From the NCBI GenBank assembly GCA_963971285.1, contig OZ020248.1:9982001-10046000 (forward strand): a stretch of DNA of 64,000 nt. Reading direction: 5' to 3'. Under the pieces are notes generated by a model, which was given only the letters and a program-made list of their open reading frames with translations, was not told the DNA's origin and ran no database searches. Numbering within the stretch: position 1 is the first letter of the stretch; each line of letters opens with the position of its first letter. This DNA comes from Astropecten irregularis (Eukaryota > Echinodermata > Asteroidea > Paxillosida > Astropectinidae). Made by a program: the position numbers and the translations under genes. Shown in pieces: positions 40,902-51,611 of the stretch.

Positions 40902-41416
40902 TCAGGGAAAGTCTTTGGCGAAGCGACCGTTTGCGTCAGCTGTCATACAATACATGCGAGGAGTATCCGGCATCTCACAGGCCACAAACTTAGTGCCAAA
41001 GCAGGGCTTCGCCTTCCACTTGCCATTACTATTCTTGTTAAGGGTGACACATTCATCATTGTCGGGTTGCCCACTTTTCCAGTTCTTGTAGGTCATTTCT
41101 CTTTTGCCGTCAGAGCACGTGAAGCTGGAGTCGGCAGATTCACGCCGGCAGTCGATCCATATCCCTTTGCTCAGCTCTGTCGCAGGGGCAATTTCTTCCA
41201 TCACCATCCCCCAGATGAAATCATTCTCGGCCTGTGAATTCGGCACGATGAGGCTGCCTCCTTTGCCAGCGCAGAATCGGGAGGCATCTGCCCGATACAT
41301 AGGGCTTAGATACAGGGCGTAGCACGACTGGTTCCACTTTTTCCAGCCGTCGGGCATGTATCCACCATGGATGATATAGTCCCAATTAAAATCACACGAA
41401 CAAACCAAGATGACAT
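40902..41416 (-). pseudogene. C-type lectin, copy 4, 1-nt frameshift between signal peptide and CTLD
   Basis: The start codon at 41,416 opens the usual signal peptide (MSSWFVRVILIG type). At about 41,351-41,354 the run that reads GTCGGGGCATG in intact paralogs is GTCGGGCATG. The missing base throws the CTLD (from DGWKKWNQSC onward) out of frame with the signal peptide. The CTLD itself is otherwise open and complete: IWIDC, SGQPDNDEC, GKWKAKPC, VACEMPDTP and the TADANGRF tail. A start in the CTLD frame (ATG at 41,408) exists but gives no signal sequence. Either a very young pseudogene or a sequencing error in a homopolymer. The rest of the gene shows no decay. Confidence 0.75.
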
Positions 41417-41872
41417 GATTGTGAATGTCGTTCGTGAAAGGAGCATTCGAAGGCGCACTGAGTTTTTACTGTTCAGATTTCAGATCAGTGAGAATAAATT
41501 ACTCAAAAGAGGCCTACCTCAGCACACAAATGTCAGCACCAGTAATTCACTCTGCCAATGTGTGGTGTATTTCAAACCTTTGACATTAGTTTGAATTATT
41601 GGTGCGTAAAAGTTTCAACAAAATTGGTGGTTATCGGCAGCGTATGAATACGTATACAGTTCTTTCCTGTGTAGTACTAGCGACATGTAGCGGTAAGCTG
41701 ACGTGGATGAAGCAGTGGTTGTGAAATGTAACTGTAGGCAATCTTTCCAGAAGGCGTCACGTTCGTAGAACACGGCAGATTGCAAGGACCAGTCACTCTG
41801 CCAAGTATTCGATTGTTTGACGATGCAAGACTTCAGAATCTGAATGAGATTGACTCCTCAACTGATGGGAAA
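41417..41872. promoter_or_regulatory. Shared divergent intergenic region of unit 4
   Basis: 456 bp, conserved with units 1, 2, 3 and 7; minus-strand GCTGAG/GTAGGC near 41,517 is retained. Confidence 0.4.
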
Positions 41873-42049
41873 ATGAGTTTGTATAGCATGTCCGTCTTGC
41901 TGGTTTGCTGTCTAGTTACAGGAATGGTTCTGCTGGCTGTTGCATTGATGTACACGCATTTGTGTCTCTGCCCACAATATTGCCAAGTAGAGGAAAGTAA
42001 TCATGCTCCGGTGAGTGAATTCGTCAAGATTCATTTAAGCGAGATGTGA
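41873..42049 (+). CDS. Small hydrophobic protein, divergent partner of lectin copy 4 (58 aa)
   Basis: MSLYSMSVLLVCCLVTGMVL hydrophobic start, short Cys-containing middle (LCLCPQYCQVEESNHAP) and the family C-terminus VSEFVKIHLSEM. The whole reading frame is intact although the neighbouring lectin is frameshifted. No homology is recognised. It is best described as a signal/anchor micropeptide of unknown function. Confidence 0.5.
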   Translation: MSLYSMSVLLVCCLVTGMVLLAVALMYTHLCLCPQYCQVEESNHAPVSEFVKIHLSEM

Positions 42050-43566
42050 TGGTACATAATTTTTTCATTGCCCAGTGTTTTTATATCAGCCTTGGCTCTT
42101 ATGCGGTGAGACGTGACATCACGCTTGAGTTTGTCCGTTCAGTTGTTCAAAGGAGATGCACAATGCTCACTGTATAATAACCTTTAATAATAGACCCACT
42201 TGAAATTCAGTCTGCTGGGCAATAAAGTAAATTTATGGTAATTTGATAATCTTGTCACGTCTGACTTCGTTAATCGATAATTAGAGGTGTGCCGTGTATG
42301 TCAGGCTGATGCTCGTGTCTAATTGGTAAGACTCTCATATTATCTACTGGTGGTTGGTGGTTATTACCGTTTGTACTGAGTCATCGCCATACTGCAGTGA
42401 CGCCAATTATGTCTCATTGGCGCCAAAAGACATCACACAGCGCAGGCTGGTTGTTGACAACTGATGGTTGTATTAAAGTGAAGGCCACGAAGTTTAACAA
42501 TGGTGAAGTTGAAGCGTCGAAGCAAGCTTTGTTGAGGACGATTGAAGACAAATAAAGCCCAATTATATCAGTATGCCGGAAATATGTACGGAGATCTAGA
42601 AGTGCCATTTGGGTTTTTGAGACACCAAGATAGTTGTGCACTGGCTTGATCACGATATTACGTCTAAGTGAGGAATTATGACATCACACACACAAGATGA
42701 CGACAGGAGGATGATGTGAAAATCGTGAGATAAAAGGGCACATACATGTCTGGTTTATTTGAGCATTTTAAGACCTTTTTTCAAATCTTAGTTCTACTAA
42801 ATTATTATCACAAGGTGCCGTGCATTGCAATTATATCTCGGCTTTCTAGATTGTCACACAATACAAGCAAAAATCTCAAATTTGGGCGTTTAAGCCTCGG
42901 TTTCAATATTCATTAATAATACCCACAAAGTGAACTCAAACCAAATACACACAACATTCAATCAAAGAGTTTCGTCAAATGAAATTGTGCTTTAGATTTC
43001 GGATAACTTCACATAGGCCTACTATCAATGACGAAATTATATGTATGGTTGAAAATACATAAAATCATATAAACACATTAGTTCTATTCAAATATTTCGG
43101 AAAATTAATTAACATTAATTTAAACGAAATGTAACTCCAATATTCCATTAAATTACTTGGTTCATAGTGGAACCCACTAGGTAATGAACAAATTTCACAA
43201 AACGAAAAAAAACATTTCGTTTCCTGTTGCCATGGAATTAACTATACTCATCAATAATGAAATGTCAATTAAACAGTTAAAGATTGAAAAAGAAATCGGT
43301 TTTCTTAAAAGTTAAGAAGTATCTCGATTGCTCTATCTGCAAGGTTATTAAAAAAACTAAAACATATAACTGATGAAAAAGCAGAAGTGGATTTCAAGGC
43401 AAAAGATAAATACTTTGCAATAATTCTTGCCTTTGTGTATCAGTATACCAAATTAAGTTTTGCAACAAAAAGGAAAATTATATCCAGTCTTCAATTCAAT
43501 GTGACTAAAATGTTAACTAACAGTGATCCGTTATATAGAACGCAACGAATAGGTAATAAACCAGTG
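42050..43566. other. Unit 4 tail, paralogous to 10,229 and 35,090 onward
   Basis: Non-coding. It contains ACCGTTTGTACTGAG near 42,367, another empty site for the 1.9-kb transposon, then decays into AT-rich DNA. Confidence 0.55.
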
Positions 43567-43931
43567 TTAAAGGTAGTATCATACTTTGGTAAGAAACCAA
43601 AACAGAAATGTTCACAGATTTACGTATAACTTACAGGGTATGAAGATGGTGTTGGTAGAAACATACCGTTCAAATTATACCGCCTGAAATGCTGTATTTA
43701 TCCAGAAAAGAGTAAAACTAGTGACCAAAATGATTTTTGATCTCTTAAAGATCAAAAATAAAAGAGAAAAGACTTAAGAAATACTGTGGCAGTTTTTCAC
43801 TGTTCTGTCAAAAAGTGGCCACCGTATTGGACTGAAATTTTCACAGATGACCGTTACAGTATGTGTCTTGGTATTTTTGCCCATGAATCTGTATTATTTT
43901 GACAAAAACCAAAGTATGATACTACCTTTAA
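43567..43931 (+). mobile_element. TTAA MITE family 1, intact 365-bp copy
   Basis: TTAAAGGTAGTATCATACTT and GGT at the left are perfectly mirrored at the right end (ACC, AAGTATGATACTACCTTTAA), a 24-bp inverted repeat including the TTAA. The length is identical to the copy at 47,843-48,207. TTAA targets suggest piggyBac-like mobilisation. No coding. Confidence 0.85.
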
Positions 43932-44827
43932 AGCCAATTCAAGTAATAAACTGCTGCAAACTGCTCATCAGCCAAAATTATAACTTGAAATTTATAAAAG
44001 CTCGGAGTAAGGAGAGCCTAACGTTTTAGCAGGATCTGCATCGAATGCTGACCATAAAGATAAAGCTTTCGATGCAGATCCTGCTATAGGATCAAAACGT
44101 CAGGCCCTCCAAACTCCAATCAAGATTTAAAGCCGATAAATTTCACATATTCTACTACCAAAACTCACAATTAAATGACCAATATACTGCGAACTCAGAG
44201 CATTGAGAGCAATATTCCTTAAGCATTTTGGTATTGCCACGAAATTGCCCTTACTTGACGTTAATGATATGTTTGTCTTTGTTATTATTTGATTTTCTTT
44301 TCATGTGGACAAACATCGGATCTGCTGCATTTTCGATAACATTCGTTTTTCTACGATATGAATGTTCCAGAGCTGTGTGGCAGCAAAGGAATATATTTCA
44401 CAATATCTCTTTTATATCAGTTCTTAAGAAAATCAAATAATTAAACAGAGAATTGAAATGGATTCTAAGCCAAAAGCATAATTTACAATACATATGTCAC
44501 TAACTTACATTGTTAGTTGTTTCAGTTACCATGGAGCAAAAAACGATTATACAATAGTCAGAAATAAATAATTTTTAGTTGAATTCGTCTGAATGAGCAT
44601 CGCGGTTTGTATAATGTGTTGAAGTAATAACGAAATCGTTTACATTCATTTCTAGTTGATCTGTTGGCAGTAGGAGGCGCTGCATATACTGCAATGTCTT
44701 GATGAGTCAAAGAAAGGTTCTAGTTTATAGAAACGAAATTCAGATGTGAAGTTATTGCAGAGTCGGCATTTCTATACGCCAAGTCCATGTATAGCTTCAG
44801 TTTAGGGCCGTTGTTGCATATCTGTCC
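43932..44827. other. Spacer and 3' flank of lectin copy 5
   Basis: Non-coding. From about 44,650 it matches the lectin-unit 3' flank; GCAGTAGGAGGCGC at 44,667-44,680 is the best-preserved copy of the unit-end motif. Confidence 0.5.
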
Positions 44828-45346
44828 TTAGTCATCTTTGACGAAGCGACCGTTTGCGTCAGCTGTCATACAATGCATGCGAGGAGTATTCGGCATCTCA
44901 CAGGCCACAAACCTACTCTTAGTGCAGAGCTGAGTAGCCCAGTGGCCACCAGATTTCTTTTGAAACATGACGCATAAATCATTTTGGGGTTGCCCATCTC
45001 TCCAGTTCTTGTAGGTCATTTCTCTTTTGCCGTCAGAGCACGTGAAGCTTGAACCGGCAGATTCACGCTGGCAGTCGATCCATATCCCTTTGCCCAGCTC
45101 TGTCGCAGGGGCAATTTCTTCCATCACCATCCCCCAGATGAAATCATTCTCGGCCTGTGAATTCGGCAAGATGAGGCTGCCTCCTTTGCCAGCGCAGAAT
45201 CGGGAGGCATCTGCCCGATTCATACGGCTCTGATACAGGGCGTAGCACGACTGGTTCCACTTTTTCCAGCCGGCAGGGCATGTGGCATGCACCATGTATA
45301 AAATCATCCCAATAAAAAACAATTGACCGATTAACCAAGGTGACAT
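44828..45346 (-). CDS. Secreted C-type lectin, copy 5 (172 aa, QPQ variant)
   Basis: Belongs to the second subgroup, with signal peptide MSPWLIGQLFFIGMILYMVH and mature start TCPAGWKKWNQSCY. The core is otherwise standard (SRFCAGKGGS, IWIDC, VACEMP, TADANGRF tail). The sugar motif reads GQPQNDLC instead of QPDND. Loss of the Asp in QPD plus the absent WND (GHWATQ) should abolish classical Ca-dependent galactose binding, so the ligand may differ. The frame is open about 45 codons further upstream, but the signal peptide and the paralogs support the ATG at 45,346. No divergent small ORF is found upstream; this distinguishes copies 5, 6 and 8 from the rest. Confidence 0.9.
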   Translation of the reverse strand: MSPWLIGQLFFIGMILYMVHATCPAGWKKWNQSCYALYQSRMNRADASRFCAGKGGSLILPNSQAENDFIWGMVMEEIAPATELGKGIWIDCQRESAGSSFTCSDGKREMTYKNWRDGQPQNDLCVMFQKKSGGHWATQLCTKSRFVACEMPNTPRMHCMTADANGRFVKDD

Positions 45347-45899
45347 TTTGATTGAAAATGAATTGAATTCAAGGAGTTGTAGCCGCAGATGAGCCGTATG
45401 AGCAGGTTCTATGACGAAATTCTTCACAAACACCGCGAGTTCAATCTGTTCAAGATTGTGATTCCAACTGATGTACTGCAATTCACAGATCGGTTACAGA
45501 AACCTTTTTCAGGCTAAGATGGTTTAGGCTGAATTACTCGATCAAATCGTGGACAACAAGCAACTACAAGTACAGCATCAATATCTGGACTCTACCTATC
45601 TCGGTGAGGTGTTTTTGCAGTTTGGCAACAAGTCACGACAAGCGGTGTTTGGCTGTGTACTGCAGGATTGTAGTCACTCCCAGGTTTGCTTAATCAATGA
45701 CACGAACAGTTCTTTATTGTTAAGACACTCTCAGCTACACTCTCTTTGCGCACGGATGCGATCCAAACGGCAATGAAACCGACTGAAGCATTAATTCCGG
45801 AGGCACTTAAGCTCGGGTTGCTCTTTCGTCTTCTTTGTCTTGATATTATGCCCTTGGCCTTGGCCACGTCGAATGACAATTGCCACTCATTAAAGGATA
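45347..45899. other. Upstream region of lectin copy 5
   Basis: The first 140 bp (AGGAGTTGTAGC...GATGAGCCGTATGAGCAGG) are shared with the region upstream of copy 8 (58,540-58,580) and probably hold the promoter of this subgroup. No gene seen. Confidence 0.4.
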
Positions 45900-46461
45900 A
45901 AGCCCATTTCCACGTGTTAATTGACGCTGTCCATCGTAATGGGTATTGATTTGATCGATGGCCACTTTAGTGATAATTAAAGTGGTCCCTTTTCAATGGT
46001 GTCAGATGAGCCTCCTGTATCCTTTGTGTTTAGACTCAAGAGGCTTAGGCAATTATCTTTCATGGTATTTTGCCTGCAATTATATGAAGACTTGCTGCCA
46101 TTGTGTGTTGTCAGGATCTGGAGCCAACTAGACTGCTGACGTAGAGAGCTTGCTGTGCCGATACGCTGCGTCTGTTTCGAAGCATCGTGTTGACACGGCT
46201 CTAAATCATGACCACTTAAAATCAGGGCTTGTTTTGTGTGCATAGTTCTTAAATGATGACCCATTTTGTTCGCAGGCCCATCATGTCCGGCCCAGTGTCT
46301 ACAGGCCCATTATGCCCGGCCCACTTTGTTCGCATGCCAATTTTGTACAAAGAATTGACAAGTTCTGACGAGAACTCTGAATAACCATCTTATAGGTCTC
46401 TCGGAAGTTCTCATTGCTTTAAGCAACGTTTCCATGCACTTGTCTCTCAGTACAGCTACCA

Positions 46462-46677
46462 AATACACGGGTTTACACTTCGAAAAATACGCGTGCGTGA
46501 AAGTACCTCGTTTTGAAGTTGCGATCAAAAGCTAAGATGGCCGCCGAAGTGTAAACCCGTGTATTGTAATTTCTCAATACACGGGTTTACACTTTGAAAA
46601 GTGCGCATGCGTGGAAGTGCCTCGTTTTGAAGTTGCGATCAAAAGCTAAGATGGCCGCCGGTGTAAGCCCGTGTATT
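46462..46677. mobile_element. Two tandem about 104-bp MITEs (AATACACGGGTTTACACTT ends)
   Basis: Copy one 46,462-46,565 and copy two 46,576-46,677. Each begins AATACACGGGTTTACACTT and ends with its reverse complement (GTGTAA.CCCGTGTATT). The interiors share GAAGTTGCGATCAAAAGCTA and AAGATGGCCGCC. Confidence 0.85.
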
Positions 46678-47510
46678 GTGAAATAATTATAAGACAGTGC
46701 GTGGGTTGAAATTCTGGACATGTTCAATCTCAGTTGAGGTTTGTTTCCGATCACAACATTCTCGATGGGTGATGTTTAAGCGTGGCACTGTGGGATGGTA
46801 GTCACGGTTGCTTAATGACTGGCACGAACAATTCTTTCCCATGAAGTCGCCTGCTACAATTCCTGTGCGTACGCATGTGATCTGGCTTCATGGTCGCGTG
46901 ACGTTAACAGAGATGTAAGTCTGACTGTATAATCGCATTGTATTATAATTTCTATCTCTCCTGCGGCCTTGGCCACCGACGAACCACAAAGATTCCTACA
47001 CGAACCACTCTTACTTACGCTTATCGATACAATCTTCACAAAGCTCTCAATTTGGTCCGTGCGATTTTTCAGTTTGAGGAATTCACTTACAGTTTGCAGA
47101 CTACCTCAGATTCCCCCGTACACACTCATATCAACCCAAAGTAACAAGTGCTAAGAAATAGACTGGCCGAGTTTAGTCTACACAACCGACATCAGTCTGA
47201 CACGAATATTAGTCTGGCATCAGACACGTATCCCAACACGAACACGATCCATAACTGTGCACTCTGTTCTTCCTATTTTCCTCCATGAAATAAAATGTCA
47301 AATGTTTTATACTCACATGTCAAATAGAAACATTTATTTTACACTCCTATAATCTACATGTACAATGCAATTTTAAATTCAAAAAGTGTGCCATTAATGA
47401 TGCAATATAATATAAAGCATTGATACGATCGGAAATAACATCAAAATAAGCGTAATTCTACGACTGCCCAAAACAGACATCAATCATTAAGGAATATTGT
47501 ATTTAGATTA

Positions 47511-48207
47511 TTTTAAAGGTATAATAAAGGATTTGCAATATGTCACAAAACGGCACTCATACTTTGTTTGATCCAACATGTACATATAATAATTTTGAGC
47601 TCAATCGGACATCTGAGTCACGAGAAAATAGTTAAAATCTGACTCAATTTTTCTTATAAAACATTAAGTATGGTTTTGATCTTACACCGAGATCAAAACT
47701 GTTTTCGGTCTTTGTTTGACTTCTTTTTGGATAATACAGTAATGGCATATTTCTACCGACACCGTCTTCATACCTTGAAAAGTATTCGTAACATCCGTGA
47801 TCATTTCTGTTTGGGTATGTTACCAATCCTGTACTAATACCTTTAAAGGTAGTATCATACTTTGGTAAGAAACCAAAACAGAAATGTTCACAGATTTACG
47901 TATAACTTACATGGTATGAAGATGGTGGTGGTAGAAACATACCGTTACAATTTCTCCGCCTGAAATGGGGGTATTTATCCAGAAATTAGTAAAACAACGA
48001 CCAAAAATCTTTTTGATCTTTTAAAAGATCAAAAATAAAAGAGAAAAGACTTAAGAAATACTGTGGACGTTTTTCACTGTTTTCTCAAAAAGTGGGCACC
48101 GTATGGACTGAAATGTTCACAGATTATTTTTACTGTGTCTTCCTTGATATTTTTGCTCATGAATCTGTATTTCTTTGATAAAAACCAAAGTATGATACTA
48201 CCTTTAA
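47511..48207. mobile_element. Composite of MITE family 2 (47,514-47,846) and intact TTAA MITE family 1 (47,843-48,207)
   Basis: The two elements sit head to tail and share the TTAA at 47,843-47,846. Both have TTAAAGGTA-type ends. The inverted paralog at about 61,862 lacks both elements and reads straight through (GATTTTGAGGCGTCC against GATTATTT...TGCGTCC), giving the empty site. Element 1 is 365 bp and matches 43,567-43,931. Confidence 0.85.
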
Positions 48208-48811
48208 TGCGTCCAAATAATTCAAACTATACTACAATGATCCGTAAGAGTGCCACCTACAGACAGTGAACAAGTTTTGAAGCAGAAGCATTTGACACAT
48301 TATTTTAAACACCATTATTCACAATGATTATGCGGTATTTATGTAAAAGCAATTTTCTAACAAGGCTTAACTATTGTCACGAATCTTCATCATAAATTAA
48401 GTGCTACTTCATTGTACCACAACATTCTAAATCATACAATAATCCGTAATATGAGAATGTAACGAATAATTAATGAACTGAAATGAAATATGTTTTGAAG
48501 CAGTATTTTTTTCCACATTTAAATTCATTTTTTACAATAATTAACCTTGCAATATGCTCAAAATTTCTATTAAAATGGTAATGGCAAAATGGCAATTTCG
48601 AATACGTAAAGAACAAGTTTCAAAACCAAAACAATACACACATCAACTTGTCCTTAATATATACACAGCAACTGGTAAATATACAGTGTCATGTCTGTGC
48701 GTCATACATCGAATGTCAACTGTAATGATTTGGTAGTAGAATATTATCCAAAGTATTAAAATGTTCGCGTTAATCTCGGTCATTTTATTTGGGCGTTGCA
48801 CTTGGTCAGTT
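48208..48811. other. Spacer and 3' flank of lectin copy 6
   Basis: Non-coding and AT-rich. It lacks the CTAGTTGATCTG flank found after most other copies; only the last 20 bp before the stop codon match the family. Confidence 0.45.
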
Positions 48812-49330
48812 TTACGGCAGGTCTTTGACGAAGCGACCGTTTGCGTCAGCTGTCATACAATGCATGCGAGGAGTATCCGGCATCTCACAGGCTACAAACC
48901 TTCTCCAAGTGCAGGACTGAGCCCCCCATCTGCCGCCAGCAAGCTTGTGAAAGGCAACACAGTCATCATTGTCGGGTTGCCCATTCATCCAGTTCTCGTA
49001 GGCCATTTCTCTTTTGCCGTCAGAGCACGTGAAGCTGGAGTTGGCAGATTCACGCTGGCAGTCGATCCATATCGGTTTGCTCGGCTCTGTCGCAGGGGAA
49101 ATTGCTTCCAGCACCACCCCCCAGATGAAATCATTCTCGGCCTGTGAATTCGGCACGATGAGGCTGCCTCCTTTGCCAGCGCAGAATCGGGAGGCATCTG
49201 CCCGATTCATAGGGCTTAGATTCAGGGCGTAGCACGACTGGTGCCACTTTTTCCAGCCGGCTGGGCATGTCGCGTGTGCCTTGCATAAAATAGTACCAAC
49301 TAATATCAGACGAGTCAACCAAGATGACAT
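48812..49330 (-). CDS. Secreted C-type lectin, copy 6 (172 aa)
   Basis: Signal peptide MSSWLTRLILVGTILCKAHA, mature TCPAGWKKWHQSCYALNLSP. The NQS sequon of the other copies is lost (HQS). CTLD features are complete: SRFCAGKGGS, FIWGVVLEAISPATEPSKPIWIDC, NGQPDNDDC, GRWGAQSC and VACEMPDTP, with the TADANGRFVKDLP tail. QPD is present; WND is reduced to W-G-A. Substitutions in the EAISPATEPSKP segment make it the most distinctive copy outside the main variable loop. The ATG at 49,330 is chosen for the signal peptide; the frame is open nine codons further to another ATG. No partner ORF is seen upstream. Confidence 0.9.
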   Translation of the reverse strand: MSSWLTRLILVGTILCKAHATCPAGWKKWHQSCYALNLSPMNRADASRFCAGKGGSLIVPNSQAENDFIWGVVLEAISPATEPSKPIWIDCQRESANSSFTCSDGKREMAYENWMNGQPDNDDCVAFHKLAGGRWGAQSCTWRRFVACEMPDTPRMHCMTADANGRFVKDLP

Positions 49331-51143
49331 TTTGCTTGTAGACCTACGTGACCGCAATTACAAATTTTATTGTAATAAATGGAATTATGACTGTGTTCCT
49401 TTAGTCCCAGTTCAATGGTTGATTCAACACAAATAATATGGTGACGTAATACAGGTCCATGTGCACATATCCAGCGGATGAATATTGACAGTTCTTCAGC
49501 ACAGAATGTGCGAATCAGTTGCCTTGCAAAACAGTGTATAATTGGACGACACAAGCTGTAGAGTCTATAGAGTAATTATACCTGAACCGACGTCAGTTTG
49601 AATGAGATCTCATGTCAGTCTTCCACAGTATGCAGTGTCTTATTGCTGATAATGCAGTGGTATCATACCCTGTGCGTGTCTAGATATCAAATGATGTATG
49701 TGTATAATACTCCACATCCTATATGCCTTACATTGGCCACTGCCTTTACCAAAATAACATACACGCCAACTCGTGTGTTCAATCATGTGTCTTCAAGGTC
49801 TATACTGAATCTTACTGGTTGTAGTTTGGTGGCTTTACCTGCTAAAGTGGTTTCATGCAACCGAAAAAATCAATTGGTTGACTCAAGGATATAGACATTA
49901 CATTTATGAATAACTCAACATTATAATTCAAACCAGTGCATTTTTTGTGAAGTTGGTATAGTGACATTTAGATACTATCATTTCAAGTTATTTTCACATT
50001 GAAAGGCTTTATACCAAAAAGGCTTTATACCCAAAAGAGAGAAAAACGATGGTTACTGTTGAAAATCATTGGTAAAATGCGAAGGGTTGTCAAGCATAGC
50101 TATGCTGGTCTCACTTGTTTTTTTATTTTTATTTTTATTTATTTATTTTTTTAGATTTAATAGTTTTCCGCTTATTTTTATGGTCGCTTCTCATGAATAA
50201 AAAGTTGAAATTGAGAAAAAATTCTAAATCTAAGAGTGATTCGTAATAATGAGAGTGCAACGAGTACACATTGAACAAGTTTTCAGCCTGAAAAAGTTCT
50301 TACGTTTAAATACAATTATTATTCACAATACATGACAACTATGCTTTGAATTTATCTCAAAGCAATGTTCTTTTCCTGTTTACATTTTGCCACAAAATCA
50401 CCTTTAATTAATTATAATTAAACGTCATTCTTGATTTAACAAAGGTATAATACATGATTGGTAAAGGTCACAAAACAGCACTCAAACTTTGTCTGATCCA
50501 CCATGTACATGAAATAATAAACCTGTGAAAATTTGAGCTCAATCGGACATCTGATTCACGAGAAAATAGCGAAAACCCGACCCAATACTTCCTATTATAA
50601 AACATAAAGAATGGTTTTGTTCTTATCCCGAGATCAAAACTGTTTTCGGTCTTTATTTTACTTATTTATGGATAGAATCACCATTTCAGGGGGAAATATT
50701 CTTACGATATGTTACTACCAGCACCATTTTCATAGCCTTAAAGTTATACGTAAATCTGTGAGCATTTCTGTTTGTGTTTGTTACCAATCCTGCATATTGT
50801 ACCTTTGATAATCGATTTTCTTAAAATCGTGAACAAACCACTGTCTGTTTCATCTGCAACAAAACTTTTTTATGATTTAATTTGTCAAAGCTGTATGCAA
50901 GCGTGAATTTGGTTTCCATCGCGCTATGGAATGTTCCATTCAAACGAATGAAACATTTAATGAACATCGCGGTTTGTATTTCTAGTTGATCTGTCCGCTG
51001 CAGGAGGCGCTGCATAATTTATATCGGGGCGCTCGAAAGAGCGATCAGCCAATCAGTCGATCATCCAATCAGCCGATCAGCCAATCAGCCGATCAGCCAA
51101 TCAGCTGATTGGCAAAACCATGGCAAAAACCAATCAAGAATAC
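49331..51143. other. Spacer with paralog of unit 1 3' flank, a family-2 MITE and a CCAAT array
   Basis: 49,880-51,020 parallels 5430-6680. A family-2 MITE occupies about 50,441-50,811 (AAAGGTATAATACATGATTGG to GCATATTGTACCTTTG). The unit-end motif GGAGGCGCTGCAT lies at about 51,003. No gene seen. Confidence 0.6.
51030..51113. repeat. CCAATCAG/CCGATCAG tandem array with hairpin
   Basis: CGCTCGAAAGAGCG forms a small hairpin. It is followed by about eight 8-bp units alternating CCAATCAG and CCGATCAG (with CCAATCAGTCGATCATCCAA at the left), closing with CTGATTGG. CCAAT is the NF-Y core; five occurrences on the plus strand plus ATTGG at the end. It may be simple-sequence expansion. Confidence 0.7.
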
Positions 51144-51513
51144 TTAAAGGTTGTATCATACTTTGGTAAGAGACCAAAACAGAAATGTTCGCATATATAT
51201 TTACGTATAACTTTCAGGGTATGAAGATGATGCTAGTAGAAACCTACTGTTACAATTTTTCCGCCCGAAATGATGTATTTATCCAGAAATTAGTAAAACA
51301 ACGACCGAAAATCTTTTTGATCTTTTAAAAGATCAAAAATTAAAGAAAAAAAACTTAAGAAATACTTCGGCCGTTTTTCACGATTTTCTCTAAAAGTGGG
51401 CACCGTATGGAATTGAAATTTTCACAGATGACTGTGACTGTATCTTCCTTGATATTTTTGCCCTGATTTTGAATCTGTACTTCTTTGACAAAAACCAAAG
51501 TATGATACTACCT
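51144..51513 (+). mobile_element. TTAA MITE family 1, inserted in the 3' flank of lectin copy 7
   Basis: TTAAAGGTTGTATCATACTT at the left and AAGTATGATACTACCT at the right. The right TTAA is lost and the element abuts GAGAAAGTCAAATTCAGATG, which in other units is continuous lectin 3'-flank DNA. The insertion therefore removed or displaced about 500 bp of the usual flank order. Confidence 0.75.
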
Positions 51514-51611
51514 GAGAAAGTCAAATTCAGATGTGTAGTTATTGCAGAGTCGGCTTTTTGATACGCCAAGTCCATGTAGCTTCAGTTTGGGCCGTTGTTG
51601 TATATTGGTTC

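Larger units (their letters stand above)
45900..48500. repeat. Block repeated in inverted orientation at about 61,550-63,590
   Basis: Order and orientation are mirrored: CCCATTACGATGGACAG/CCCATTACGAGGAACAG, CTACGTCAGCAGTCTAGTTG, the CCCGGCCCA-rich stretch, CATTCTCGATGGGTG, CATGCGTACGCACAGGAATT, and GTGCCACCTACAGACAGTGA/TGTCACCTACAGGCAATGAA. Parts also recur at 56,030-56,580, 58,790-59,060 and 60,430-60,800. No protein gene is recognised; open frames around HDASKQTQR in two copies follow from DNA similarity. Confidence 0.7.

Noticed and set aside
45977-46264. ORF with HDASKQTQR also seen at 63,272
   Set aside because: High nucleotide identity of an inverted non-coding repeat explains the shared peptide; changes are not biased to synonymous sites by eye.
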